Below, in pieces: positions 20,506 through 31,756 of a DNA stretch of 64,000 nucleotides (positions are counted from its first letter, which is position 1; each line of letters begins with the position of its first letter). The position numbers and the translations under genes were made by a program. Location of the stretch: NCBI GenBank assembly GCA_029959085.1, contig JARWIR010000090.1:1736001-1800000 (forward strand), read 5' to 3'. This DNA is from Nemophila menziesii. Taxonomy: Eukaryota; Streptophyta; Magnoliopsida; Boraginales; Hydrophyllaceae. The notes under the pieces are model-generated. The model was not told the DNA's origin. It worked only from the letters and a program-made list of their open reading frames with translations, and searched no databases.

Positions 20506-22198
20506 TGATGTCTCCTTAATTGTTCTTATTTTCGACCCTTAGGAGACATCATTTTTGGTGTTTATTTAATCAATTTGATAGACTTTTGGACTAAATATGC
20601 AATAATATGATTTTCCTCTTTTATTTCTAGCATTTTTAGTTTATTAAGCTTTTGCGCGTAATATTGGTATTTTTAGTGTAAAGTTTACAGGTTTTAGCTG
20701 TTAGCTAGAAGAGGAATCCGAGGAGAAAGTCAAAAATCAAAAGATAGAGTCAAGACTTGAAAAGAAATCCCGAAGATATTATTTTTAGTGCTGAAAATCC
20801 ATTTTCCAGGCCATAGACTGCTGATTTCGAGGTGCTTAAGCGATGATTTAGCCGCTGACCTTCGAAGAGAAAACGCTCCCTACCGAGTTACGGAACTTTT
20901 GCAACTGGAATGAGGTCAATCGGAGTCATAACGAATCGGGAAAAGCCGTTTTAGTGAAGGCATATCAGCAGTTACGGGATTTTAGGCTAAGTTAGTGGAC
21001 TTGGGCCTTTTATATTTCATTTAATTAAAAGCTTAGGTCCAAGTCCGAATTTACACTTATAAAAGGAAGTCTGGGCTTCTATTTTACACAATTCACATTC
21101 TGCAAGATTAAAAACACCAGAGAGAAGCAACTGAAGGAAGGAGAAGAAGCTACAAGAGCTGGAGATAGTCTATATCTCCGTTCGTAGTCATTCCGATTCC
21201 GGAAATTAGGTTTTTCTTATCTTTTAATTTTGTAAACAATATGAATTCCTTTACATTTAATTTCGTATTTCATTTTAATATGAGCTAAGCTTTACATAGT
21301 GCTTGGGAACAAACAATGGGTGAATCCCAATTTTATTAAATAACGAATGTTGAATTTGGGTTTCTGTTAAATTAAACTAAATTAGGGCTTTTACTCTTTT
21401 CGATAAATTGAGAATGTTTACTGTTTTTAGCGTCATGAACTAGGAACAGGTGTTAGTATCTAGGCTATTCCAATTAGTGGCGATTAGATCATCCTGACGG
21501 AGGGTATAGATACAGAACCATTTATTCAATCTAGGATAGAAGCTATTGATTCTGACGAACTTAGCTAATTCTAGGGCCAATGAGGTAATAAAACTTAATC
21601 ATCCAACGGTGGATCATATTTACCCTGACGGGACTAGTGACACTTTAGGATCGCCTTATAGTCCACCCTGACGGGGGTATAAGGAATTTAGAATCCCGAC
21701 CATTGTAATCGACCAATTTAGCCCTTAAACAACATAAGTTAGGAAATAGGATTGGGAGGATCCTTGCGTTCTCAAGTGCTACTTCTCATATTGTGTTTTA
21801 CATCATTTTACTTGCGTCTTAGCTTTTATTTGCATTTTCATAATTGTCTTTCATTTACTTAGCTTTAATAACAAAAACCAAACAAACATATTACTTTTAT
21901 CTGTTTTTTTTTTGAATACATGAGAGAGCCACTTTGGACTCGGAGTAAATGACTCCAATGAGATTCGATCCCAGGACCTCTTGGTCTCTGCGGAGTAACC
22001 TAACCACTAGGCTAACTATCAATCTCTTTTATCTGTTTTCATAAGTGCATCAATCATTAATAGATAAGCATTGTAGTCAATCATCCCGTCCTTGGAACGA
22101 ATCTGTATTATCAGTTATACTACTTGGGACAACCGTACACTTGCGGTTGTGGTTCGATTATGCATTGCATTTATTTTAGAACACACAAAGGACCACCA
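20506..22198 (+). repeat. Element B 5' LTR (with SINE insertion)
   Basis: TGATGTCTCC..ACCACCA. The terminal inverted arm ggagacatca lies at 20542-20551. TATA-like ttataaaagg at 21057-21066. Four copies of a ctgacgg-type motif lie downstream (21494, 21552, 21625, 21668). The length of 1,693 bp includes about 132 bp from the SINE and its TSD. Confidence 0.95.
21904..22025 (-). mobile_element. tRNA-derived SINE in the 5' LTR of B
   Basis: About 122 bp, absent from the matching place in B's 3' LTR (near 55250). On the minus strand it starts AGATTGATAGTTAGCCTAG, with an A-box-like TAGCCTAGTGG and a B-box-like GGATCGAATC about 40 bases later. It ends in a poly(A) tail, seen as T's from 21904. The TSD cttttatctg is at 21894-21903 and 22026-22035, extendable by T's. 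Box order and tail are those of a pol III tRNA-type SINE. The family is not recognised. Confidence 0.9.
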
Positions 22199-22204
22199 AG
22201 TTTT

Positions 22205-22222
22205 TGGCGCCGCTGCCGGGGA
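22205..22222 (+). other. Primer-binding site of element B
   Basis: TGGCGCCGCTGCCGGGGA, six bases after the 5' LTR, identical to that of element 1. Confidence 0.85.
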
Positions 22223-22330
22223 CGGTAGCGTGTGACCACGGTGTTTATCCTTTAGTGATAGTGCATTTATTTTATTTTATCAGTTTTACGCTTTTTGTTT
22301 GTTATCTTTTCAGGTTTTTAGGTTTGGTGT

Positions 22331-23770
22331 ATGCGAAGAAGGCTATTCAAGGATCTAGAACCAACACCTCCGATCCTTAGTAATCCAGAATCGTTGATCA
22401 GACTTGCTAACAGAAGAAGAAGAGAACGAGAAGCTTTAGAGGTAGAAGAATTAAGTAACAGAATGGAAGAGATAAATCTTCATGATCAACAAAATAATCA
22501 ACCAGGTCAACTAGGCGCAAATGGCCAACCTTTGGCTCCAGGCGCTATTCCTCCAATTCCACCAGTGAATCCTAATCCTCCAGTCCAGATAGTAATGAAT
22601 CAAGATCCGTGGTTTACTAATGGCCCCCCAGAAGTTCCATTCCGTGCTCCTGCTATAGGAGTAGGTGCTCCAGATATTAATGTTCCAAGATTTCGTCCAG
22701 ATTCGGGTATGTTAGCTCAATTCCAAAATTTTGGGAATTTTCGTGGCAGACCATCAGAAGATCCTCTTAGAGCGGTACATAAGTTTAAGCAGATATGTGA
22801 TTCTTATATCACACAAGGAGTTTCAAGAGAACAGATGTATTTTGCTGCGTTTAAATTTTTTGTTATTGATGGAGCAAGTGAATGGCATGATACGCAAGAT
22901 CCTACGAAGATAACCAATTGGGACCAATTAGAAACTGCTTTCTTTGACAGGTATTACCCAAGTAACATGAGATTAGATGCTGAATTAGAATTGACACATT
23001 TCCGTCAAGAATATGATGAAACTGTGGGTAAGAGTTGGACAAGATTCCAGATGTGTTTACGTAGAGTTCCCACTCATGGCTTTTCGGAACAACAACAGTT
23101 AAAAATCTTTTATAGAGGCCTTGATGGGACTTCGAGAGAGAAATTGGATATGCTATGTGGTGCAGGTTTTCTTCAAGTTCAACCCGCTCATGCTAAAATC
23201 ATTTTAGAAAGAACAGTCAAGAACGAAGTTGGGTGGAATTCAGTAAGAACACCAGTTAAAGGAGTGAATAATGTTGATATGGAAGAAAAGTTTGCTACGC
23301 ATGAGAATAAGATTCAGAGTACTATAGAGCAACAATTGAAGCAGCTTACTTTAGCTGTAAAAGAAGGATTTTCAGGTAAGAAGGTAGCTGTGTATGCTGC
23401 ACAAGAGGTTTATATGTGTTCGATTTGTAGGGTAGATGATCATGATGAGGAAAGTTGTCCGAATAACCAAGAGTCCGTGATGTTTATGTCCAATAGAGGT
23501 AACTTCAATTCAAGTGGTAATGGATATCAGCCTAACAGAAACCATCCTGGGTTTCAATACTCAAATCCTAATGGGGCAGCCAATCCTACATGTGCGTATC
23601 AGCCGCGTCCCCAAGGTAACAACTATAATCCAAGACCACACAACAATTATCAAGGAGGACAGAATCAGGGTAATTATGTACAAAGGCAAGCTCCTCAGAA
23701 TACATACGATGAAACTTTAAACCAAAAAGCCTTACCTGCCCATCCACAAGAAGGAGTAGTTACCCTTTAG
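22331..23770 (+). CDS. Element B gag
   Basis: 479 codons. A basic N-terminus and a Pro/Asn-rich stretch are followed by the capsid-like domain (about 95-300, with the ASEWHDTQDP..W..FFDRYYP segment). A zinc knuckle CSIC..H..C (CX2CX4HX4C) lies near 358-371, then Asn/Gln/Gly-rich sequence. The TAG at 23768-23770 probably arose from CAG, because E reads through at this place. The rest of gag continues at 23771 in the same frame. The start is the first ATG, 108 bases after the PBS. Confidence 0.9.
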   Translation: MRRRLFKDLEPTPPILSNPESLIRLANRRRREREALEVEELSNRMEEINLHDQQNNQPGQLGANGQPLAPGAIPPIPPVNPNPPVQIVMNQDPWFTNGPPEVPFRAPAIGVGAPDINVPRFRPDSGMLAQFQNFGNFRGRPSEDPLRAVHKFKQICDSYITQGVSREQMYFAAFKFFVIDGASEWHDTQDPTKITNWDQLETAFFDRYYPSNMRLDAELELTHFRQEYDETVGKSWTRFQMCLRRVPTHGFSEQQQLKIFYRGLDGTSREKLDMLCGAGFLQVQPAHAKIILERTVKNEVGWNSVRTPVKGVNNVDMEEKFATHENKIQSTIEQQLKQLTLAVKEGFSGKKVAVYAAQEVYMCSICRVDDHDEESCPNNQESVMFMSNRGNFNSSGNGYQPNRNHPGFQYSNPNGAANPTCAYQPRPQGNNYNPRPHNNYQGGQNQGNYVQRQAPQNTYDETLNQKALPAHPQEGVVTL

Positions 23771-24184
23771 AAAACAGTTGAAAGTTTAATTGCTCTTCAA
23801 ACACAAGCCATGGAACGTCAAAATGCAGCCGAAGCAAATATGAAGTTGTTCCAGAATCAGCTAAGTCAAATTAACAAACAACTGAATCAACATCCACAAG
23901 GACAACTTCCAAGCGATACTGAGAATCCAATACAACGCGAAGATTGCAATGCTGTTACATTGAGAAGTGGTAAGAACCTTCCTCCACCTCCTTTTCCCGT
24001 TTTGAAAGAGAAAGAAGTTCCAAGAAAAGAAAAGGAAGTGGGTGAGAAAGAGAAAGAGAATGAGAAAGATAGTGAGGTTGAAGAAATAGAAAGACCAAGA
24101 GAAATTCCAAAAAGAAAGATGATATTGTTAGTAATCGCCCTCCACCGCCGTTTCCATCTCGAGTTCAGAAAAAGGGTGATATAG
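23771..24184 (+). pseudogene. Element B gag C-terminal linker
   Basis: Continues the gag frame after the TAG. It contains a Gln-rich segment, the CNAVTLRSGKNLPPPPFP motif and a Lys/Glu-rich stretch. Near 24115 one A was lost relative to E, so the frame shifts and ends at 24184, while the true coding sequence resumes in the frame of 24211-27300. Confidence 0.85.
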
Positions 24185-24210
24185 CTGATTTTCAGAAATT
24201 CTTTAATAGA

Positions 24211-27200
24211 GTGAAGGGTATAAGTATTAATATTCCGTTACTAGAGGCGATTCAAGATATTCCTAAGTATACGAAGTTTTTGAAGAGGGCCCTCACTAAC
24301 AAAAGGCCTTATTGTGATAATGAGATGATTGGTCTTCCTGAAGAGTGTAGTGCGATTTGTCAGAGTAAATTACCTCTGAAGTTAGTTGATCCGGGGAGTT
24401 TCACGATTCCCATATCGATTGGAGAAGAATGGAAAGGAAAAGCGCTATGTGACTTGGGAGCAAGCATTAATTTAATGCCCAAGTCGATCTTTGATAAGCT
24501 AAAAATCGGAAACGCAAGACCCACTTCGATGGTCTTGCAAATGGCGGACAGGTCTCTTGCACATCCTGAAGGCCGAATCGAAGATGTCCTTGTTAAGGCA
24601 GGTACACTTATATTTCCTGTTGATTTCGTAATACTTGAGTACAATGCAGATAGAAATGTCCCCATTATTTTGGGTAGACCATTCCTAGCTACAGGGAGAA
24701 CATTGATCGATGTAGAGAATGGCGAATTAACGATGAGGATACAAGATGAGGAAGTCAAATTCAATGTATTTCGAGCTATGAAATTCCCAGATTCTCAGGA
24801 AGATTGCTTCAGAATGGATGTAGTAGAGCAAGCATCGCAAGAGGTATTTAATTGTTTAAATTTTGATGATATCTTGCAGGTTTCTTTGACATTAGATTCA
24901 CCTGAGATGATGGAAGAGCTAGTTGAAACAGTGGCAGCTCTCAATTCTGAAAATTTAAAGTATAGGCGTCTTGCCTATGAACCTGTGAGAGAACCGGGGG
25001 AGATTATTCCTAAAAAGAAGCCTTCAATTGAATCTCCTCCGGAATTGGAAGAAAAACCATTACCAGCACACTTAAGGTATGTGTATTTAGGTACTAATGA
25101 AACTCTACCTGTTATTGTTTCAGCTAATTTAACAGGTCCTCAAGAAGATAAACTGTTGCGTGTGTTAAGAGCCAACAAAGAAGCAATAGGTTGGACAATT
25201 GCTGACATCAAAGGCATTAGTCCATCCTATTGTCAACACAAAATTATACTTGAAGATTTTAACGCACGCTCAGTTGAAGGTCAAAGAAGATTAATGCCCG
25301 CTATGAAGGATGTGGTGAAGAAAGAGGTGATCAAACTTTTAGATGCGGGGATTATTTATCCCATCTCGAGTAGTGAATGGGTGAGTCCGGTTCAGTGTGT
25401 ACCAAAGAAAGGAGGAATGACAACAGTTCTTAATGACAAAAATGAAGCGATTCCTTCAAGAACGGTAGTTGGATGGAGAGTTTGCATGGATTACAGAAAG
25501 CTGAACAAGGCCACCAGAAAAGATCATTTTCCTTTACCCTTCATAGATCAAATGTTAGACAAATTATCCGGAAGAGAGTACTATTGCTTCTTGGATGGTT
25601 ATTCAGGGTATAATCAAATTTACGTGGCTCCGGAAGATCAACATAAAACAACATTTACATGCCCCTTTGGTACTTTTGCATATCGCAGAATGCCATTTGG
25701 GTTGTGTAATGCTCCTGCTACCTTTCAAAGATGCATGATGGCTATCTTCTGGGATATGATCGATAACTTTCTAGAAGTGTTTATGGATGATTTATCTGTA
25801 TTTGGTGATGATTTTGATAAGTGTTTAGATAATTTGGAGAAAGTGTTAATCAGATGCAAAGAAACAGATTTGGTTTTAAACTGGGAGAAGTGTCATTTCA
25901 TGGTTCGAGAAGGTATTGTTCTGGGTCACAAGGTTTCGAGTGTTGGATTGGAAGTCGATAGAGCGAAGATAGATGTAATTAAAACTCTTCCCCCTCCTGT
26001 TTCTGTAAAAGGGGTAAGAAGTTTTCTGGGCCATGCTGGCTTTTATAGGCGATTTATCAAAGACTTTTCTAAGATTGCCAAACCGTTATGCAACTTACTC
26101 GAAAAGGACTCCAAATTCCTTTTTGATGAGGCTTGTTTAGCGGCCTTCAAAGTAATCAAAGAAAATCTTATTTCAGCTCCTATAGTAGTGCCTCCAGATT
26201 GGAATTTACCGTTTGAAGTTATGTGTGATGCAAGTGATTTGTGTATGGGAGCTGTATTAGGACAAAGAAAAGAGAAAGTTTTTCATTCGATTTATTATGC
26301 TAGTAAAACTTTTAGTGGTGCTCAAGTGAATTATACAGTTACAGAAAAGGAGTTGCTAGCGGTTGTGTATTCATTCGATAAATTTCGCTCTTATCTTCTT
26401 GGAGCGAAAGTTATTGTTTATACAGATCATTCAGCGATTCGATATCTTATGGAGAAGAAGGATGCTAAACCAAGGTTAATTAGATGGGTGTTATTGCTTC
26501 AAGAGTTCGACTTAGAGATTAAGGATAGAAAAGGGTGTGAGAATCAAGTTGCGAATCGTCTATCGCGGTTAGAAGGTTCAGAGTTGAATAGTGGTACTGA
26601 AGCAGTTAGAGAAGAATTTCCTGATGAGAATTTATTCGTTGTTCGTGATTATGAAGCCCCTTGGTATGCGGATATTGCAAACTTAGTGGTGAGTGGTTCC
26701 TTTCCTGAAGGTTCAACTTATCAAGAGAGAAAAAGATTAGCTCACCGTGCAAGACAGTTCTTTTGGGAGGATCCTTTCCTCTATAAAGTGTGTGCTGATC
26801 AAATGGTAAGAAGATGTGTAGCCAAGGAAGAAATTGAGGCGATTATAGCTGGGTGTCATGATTCGCCTTATGGTGGACATTTCAAAGGAGATCGAACTGC
26901 TGCTAAGGTATTACAATCTGGTTTCTATTGGCCTTCTATCATAAAAGATTGTCATGAATATACGAAAAGATGTGAAAGATGTCAATTTACCGGAAACATA
27001 TCCAAGAGGGATGAGATGCCACATAACTATGTGTTAGAAGTTGAAATATTCGATGTTTGGGGTATAGATTTTATGGGTCCTTTCGTTCCTTCAAATGGTA
27101 ACCTCTACATCTTGTTAGCTGTTGATTACGTGTCTAAGTGGGTAGAAGCTGTAGCCTTACCAACAAATGATTCACGAGTGGTGATTAAGTTCTTGAAATC

Positions 27201-27300
27201 GCATATTTTCACTAGACATGGCACTCCGAGGGTAATTATTAGCGATGGAGGTACTCATTTCGTTAATAAGTATCTGAAGACTGTTCTAGAGAAATATTGA
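24211..27300 (+). pseudogene. Element B protease-RT-RNase H-integrase
   Basis: 1,029 open codons. The aspartic protease has DLGA near residue 84. RT shows [32 protein letters not shown] and FMDDLSVFG. RNase H shows CDASDLCMG and [10 protein letters not shown]. Integrase shows the HHCC zinc site (GCHDSPYGGH..CERCQ), the catalytic WGIDFMGP and ISDGG aspartates. The frame stops at a TGA at 27298-27300 where E has GGA; the catalytic Glu lies beyond it (QAEVSNRE). The real coding sequence began upstream in gag, before the frameshift near 24115. Confidence 0.93.
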
Positions 27301-27966
27301 GTGAGACATCGTGTATCTACTGCTTATCATCCACAAGCCAATGGTCAAGCCGAAGTATCAAATCGTGAGGTAAAATCTATCTTAGAGAAAACCGTTGGTC
27401 CTACTAGAAAAGATTGGTCTATGAAATTAGATGATGCACTATGGGCATATCGAACTGCTTTCAAAACTCCAGTAGGTGCTTCTCCGTATCGAATGGTATA
27501 TGGTAAGGCTTGTCACTTACCTCTTGAACTTGAAATGGGTGCCTATTGGGCTATTGCAAAGTTAAATTTAGATCCTACGCTAGCTGGTCAGAATCGAATG
27601 ATGAAACTTAATGAGCTTGATGAATTTTGATTACATGCTTATGAAAATGCTAAACTTTACAAAGAAAATACCAAAAGATGGCATGATAGTCGAATTCGAG
27701 AGAAGAACTTTGTAGTGGGACAAAGAGTGTTGAAATATAATTCAAAGTTCAGTAATTATCCGGGGAAATTAAGATCGAAGTGGTCGGGTCCTTACATTGT
27801 AACCAAGGTCACACCTCATGGAGCTATAGAGATAGAACATCCACTTGAGAACCGTACATTCATGGTGAACGGTCATCGGTTAAAGATTTATCATGGAGGT
27901 GAAGATACCGATCGTGCAAAAGACCCAAATCCCGGAGAGGTCATGTACCTCCTCGAAGCTCCTTAG
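27301..27966 (+). pseudogene. Element B integrase C-terminal part
   Basis: Continues pol after the TGA. It carries the third catalytic residue (Glu in QAEVSNRE), the [16 protein letters not shown] segment, a second stop (TGA 27628-27630, from CGA by comparison with E), and the GPY/F-like [11 protein letters not shown] near the end. It closes with a normal stop at 27964-27966. Confidence 0.9.
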
Positions 27967-27981
27967 AAGCACGAGGTAACC

Positions 27982-27998
27982 CGTCGAGCTTAACGACG
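27982..27998 (+). other. Post-pol hairpin, element B copy
   Basis: CGTCG / CGACG with loop AGCTTAA, 15 bases after the pol stop, followed by TTAAACAAAAG. An outer TAA/TTA pairing is possible across a two-base bulge. Confidence 0.6.
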
Positions 27999-28194
27999 TT
28001 AAACAAAAGCCAATTTCTTGTATATTAGTTTAAGTATTTCATTTTCCGTAGTATGAATTAGTTAAGTTTTCGTTGATTTTAGTTTTTATTTTAAGAAATG
28101 AGGAAGGGTGTTTGTTTGTGATGATTTCAGGGGTATAATGGTCGTGAGTTTGGGGTCAAAACGAGGAGAAAACGAAATTTTTTGAAGTCCACAG

Positions 28195-28612
28195 CAGGTT
28201 TGACCGGCTAGCCGGCGAGCTGGCCGGCATACCGGCCAAAAGAGCTGAAGGACCCCAACTCTCTGACCACTGCGTCAGCGACAACGCAACATTGCTGCGT
28301 CACCATTCGCGCCAGCGAGAATCCGCCGGCATGCCGGTCAACTGACCGGCTAGCCGGCCAAATGGAGGAAAGGTTCTGGTCCTTGCGTCAGCGACGACGC
28401 AAGGTTGCTGCGTCATCAAATGCGCCATCGACATGTCGCCGGCATGCCGGCCAGTGATGTCAAGGTCTCTGATCACTGCGTCAGCGACGACGCAAGAAGC
28501 TTGCGTCTGAGGTAAAAAAAATTGAATTTAGTAATATTTTTCACTGACCTCGCGACCGGCATGCCGGCGAATCCGCCGGCTAGCCGGTGAACTGTTGCGA
28601 GAGGCGGTTTTG
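28195..28612 (+). repeat. GC-rich palindromic module of element B
   Basis: Units of CCGGCTAGCCGG, GCCGGCATGCCGG and GGCCGGCATACCGGCC. They alternate with a tgcgtcagcgacgacgcaa unit at 28271, 28384 and 28477, giving a loose tandem spacing of about 93-113 bp. It sits between pol and the env-like ORF. E, otherwise about the same element, has quite different palindromes here. Confidence 0.85.
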
Positions 28613-28981
28613 AGTTGTTTTAACCTAGTTTGTTGCCTCTTTCTCCAAGCTAACCTTATAGTCTGAATCCTTGCCTCCACCCACTCCGAAAATCATCAAC
28701 AAACAACTATAAAATCATCAAATCAAGCCTTCTATCATCACAAAAACACAAAATCAACTCACATCTTCTCCAAAACATCAACAAATTTCACCTTTTCTCC
28801 ACAAATTTCTCCTTCCCAACCTGGAAATTAAACCCAATTCTTCCACAATCCCTCTCAAATAACCTTAACCCATCTCATATTCATCCATATTCTTCAAGTT
28901 TTAAGCCTCAAAACATCAAATTTCAAAGCTCTTCTCTAGCTTTTTCTCTATTTTGAAGTTTTGAGTTTGGGGTGAAAAGAG

Positions 28982-29830
28982 ATGACTAACAGAACCGATT
29001 CCATGTGTAACTATCGAAGAAACATACCAAGAAACAGGAACAATGTTGGAGCTAGCCCATACCAAGCAATTGAGATTCCGGATTCGCGATCCACAAAGAC
29101 TGTCCAAAACCCAATTGCTCCGAAAAGGAAAGAAAATCCGAGTAAGGCTAATCCGAAAAAGAGTAGGTTAATTGACGAGAGTGATGAAAAAAGTGAGGAA
29201 GAAGTTGAAGAAGAGATTGAGGATGAAATTGAACAAGAAGTTCCCGAAGAACCAGTGCAACAACATAAACCTCCGCGTAGGAAAGCTTGGGCTCAAAAGC
29301 CTAAGAGAGTCTTCGTTCCATGGGATACTCAGGTTCGTGATAGAATTGAATTTTTGAAGTTTGGTGAGGAGATGAATCTTCCTAAGGGTATTATGACTAG
29401 TGCTTATAAAGATTATGGTATTACTTGTGATAAATTGGGTTGGAAAGAATTGAGAGAAAGGAAGCTTGAGTATATTCCTACCTTGGTGCGAGATTTTTAT
29501 GAAGGAATCGCCTTCTCGAAAGAAGCAGTTATTATTCGCAAAAAGGTAGTTCCTTTCTCCATTGAGCTTATTCGTAAATCATTGAAATTACCCGAATTTT
29601 CCGGAATATGTCCGTTTCAAGAATCTCTAAAAGATCCTTCGTTTGATTATGAATCCCTTTGGGGGAAAGTGCTTGTTGATGGGGCCCGCCCAATTCCCGA
29701 AGGAGAGAGATATCCTGGACAGATGTATAGTAGTAATTTGCTACCATGTGCTAAGATTTGGTCACGTTTCATAATCCCTACCTTCTTCAGAGTTAAACAC
29801 ATATCGGAAGGAGCATCTTTTGTTCATTAA
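28982..29830 (+). pseudogene. Element B env-like ORF, N-terminal part
   Basis: Starts MTNRTD, directly after a PPT-like gagtttggggt (28963-28973). An acidic Glu-rich stretch (about 65-90) is followed by the conserved plant-transposon domain (KPKRVFVPWDTQVRDRIEFL.., FYEGIAF, VPFSIELIRKSLKLP). This corresponds to the extra ORF after pol of Athila elements, called env-like. No signal peptide or membrane segment is visible. The frame is lost near 29810 by a deletion relative to E. Confidence 0.82.
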
Positions 29831-30308
29831 CTGTATTATTGAGGAGAAACCTATAGATGTTGCTCGAGTTATTTATGATACCATCATGGAATTTGCTAGA
29901 GTTCCTACTTCACAACAAAATCTCAAATTTCCTTGCACCATCACTACTTTGTGCTTAGACGCAAAGGTTCCGCGTAAAGACGCAGAGATTGATCGTGTTG
30001 TAGTGTGTGAGAGTATGTGTTTAGCTTTGATCAAGAATATTCATGATGAGGTGCTAAAAGAAACAAGAAATCCTAGAGCTCCTCCAAAGAAGAAGATGCA
30101 TACCACCAATGAGTTGGAAGCGAAAGTGAAGGTGTTAGAAGAGAACCAAGAGAAGATGATTGCATCTTTGGGAAACGTTACAAAAGAGTTAGAACTTCTC
30201 CGAAACATGTTAATGGGGGTGAGCACAATTCAACACGCCACCTATGGTATACTTACGCAAGAGAAAGTTCATGGACGCAACACCGATTACCAGCCACGCG
30301 CTGGTTAA
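29820..30308 (+). pseudogene. Element B env-like ORF, C-terminal part
   Basis: Continues the env-like protein in another frame (..IEEKPIDVARVIYDTIMEFA.., LKFPCTITTLCLDAKVPRKDA). It ends with a coiled-coil-like heptad stretch (ELEAKVKVLEENQEKMIASL) and a short tail. E's copy joins both parts in one frame. Confidence 0.82.
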
Positions 30309-31756
30309 GATACGTTTTCTATCCCTTTCGTGTTTTAGTTAGTTTAGTTTATTTTTATTGCGTTGAGTCTTTTCGAGTCGTGGGGACACGACTCATTTTT
30401 GAGTTTGGGGTGGGGTTCGTTGCCTCATCCCAATTTTTATGTGTTATGTGTTTTATTTGCTTTCAATAAAATAATTTTCGGAGTTGCGTTTGACTATAGA
30501 AGATTTTAAATGTCCCTTTAAGCATACTTTTGATGAATCTATGATAGTAAATAGTGGACTTTAGGGAATAACATAAAACGCACTTACAATTGCATGCGAA
30601 CATAGGTAGTTGATAGAAAAAATTAATGAACAATGCAAATGAAGTAAGCTTGTACTTAAGGAATATGTTTGGTGTGTAGAACGTGAAATCCTAATTAGTA
30701 GAGAACCCACCTAGATATGAACTAAAGACAAGCTATGTACTTAGGAAAATGATAGGGGCGGTTCTTTGTTAGCCATTTGAAGCCTTTTAGCCTGCTATCC
30801 CTTATTATAATTTTATCCGTCTTAGCCCAATTTTGAGCCTTAAGCCTTTTCTTTTGAGCCACGATATAAGCCCATTATCCTTTAGATTATTAGGCATGAC
30901 CAAATGACCCGCACTTGAATCACAACCCTGAGACTTGTCTCGAGCTTGAGTTTGGGGTGGAGGGTCCACATTTGGGAATTTACATTGGGAGGGGATTTTA
31001 TGTGTTTGTATTGAGGCACAAAAATGAAAGATGATATTATTATTTGTAACCCTTTTCCGAAATTTGAAAAAAGAAAAAGAAAATTATAAGAGACATGACC
31101 TTTCACATCAAAATGATGGTCATGGGTATCTTGTACAAAAAAAAGAGAAAAGAAATGAAAAAGAAAATAAAAAAAAGAAAGAAAGAATAAATAAATCGGC
31201 AAAGCGGAATATTTTTGGAAATCATCTTAGTTTTATTTGGGTTGACATTGGGGACGCAACATTAGCGCGTCAAATGGGTGAGTGAGAACATTTTTGAGCG
31301 TAAACTCAAGCTCGAGGACATTGTTGATGGTAAGTGAGGAGAGAGCCAAAAGCTCACTTCAAATTTACCAAATATACATCCATACCGTCCTTAAGCCATT
31401 ATCAAAACCATAAAGACCTCGTGATTCCTAAGTGCATAGTGAATTTATAATTCTGTTGATAGGGAATATACTAGGTGGAGCGTTCAAAGCGAGTTAGGAT
31501 TAATGACCACCCTATAGCCATCATACAGATATGAGTACAAGTGTAACCTTCAAGCATTGCGACTTTAATTTTATGATTGAGATTATTTATGTTTGATGTT
31601 GCATGATTAGTGTATGTATATATTAGTTCTTAATGTTTGCTATATGAGATTTATCTTTAGCATTGCTTTAGGGTTTATTCGCTAGCTTCTATTTGTTCTT
31701 GCATGTACTTCTACCCCTTGTTTTATTTTGTTTTGCTTTGTCGGGACGACAAAGGT
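30309..31756 (+). other. Element B 3' untranslated region
   Basis: About 1.45 kb without a credible gene, strongly conserved with elements 1, C and E. It holds the hairpin at 30375-30394, PPT-like gagtttggggt copies at 30401 and 30948, an atgacccgcact block near 30904, and the agtgag..ctcact inverted repeat at 31333-31358. Confidence 0.75.
30375..30394 (+). other. Post-env hairpin, element B copy
   Basis: GAGTCGTG GGGA CACGACTC: perfect 8-bp stem with a 4-nt loop, 66 bases after the env-like stop. Identical in C and E. Confidence 0.7.

Noticed and set aside
28195..28612. Possible CRISPR-like array or satellite
   Set aside because: Units are palindromic and of uneven spacing, with no constant repeat/unique spacer pattern, in a plant retrotransposon context.
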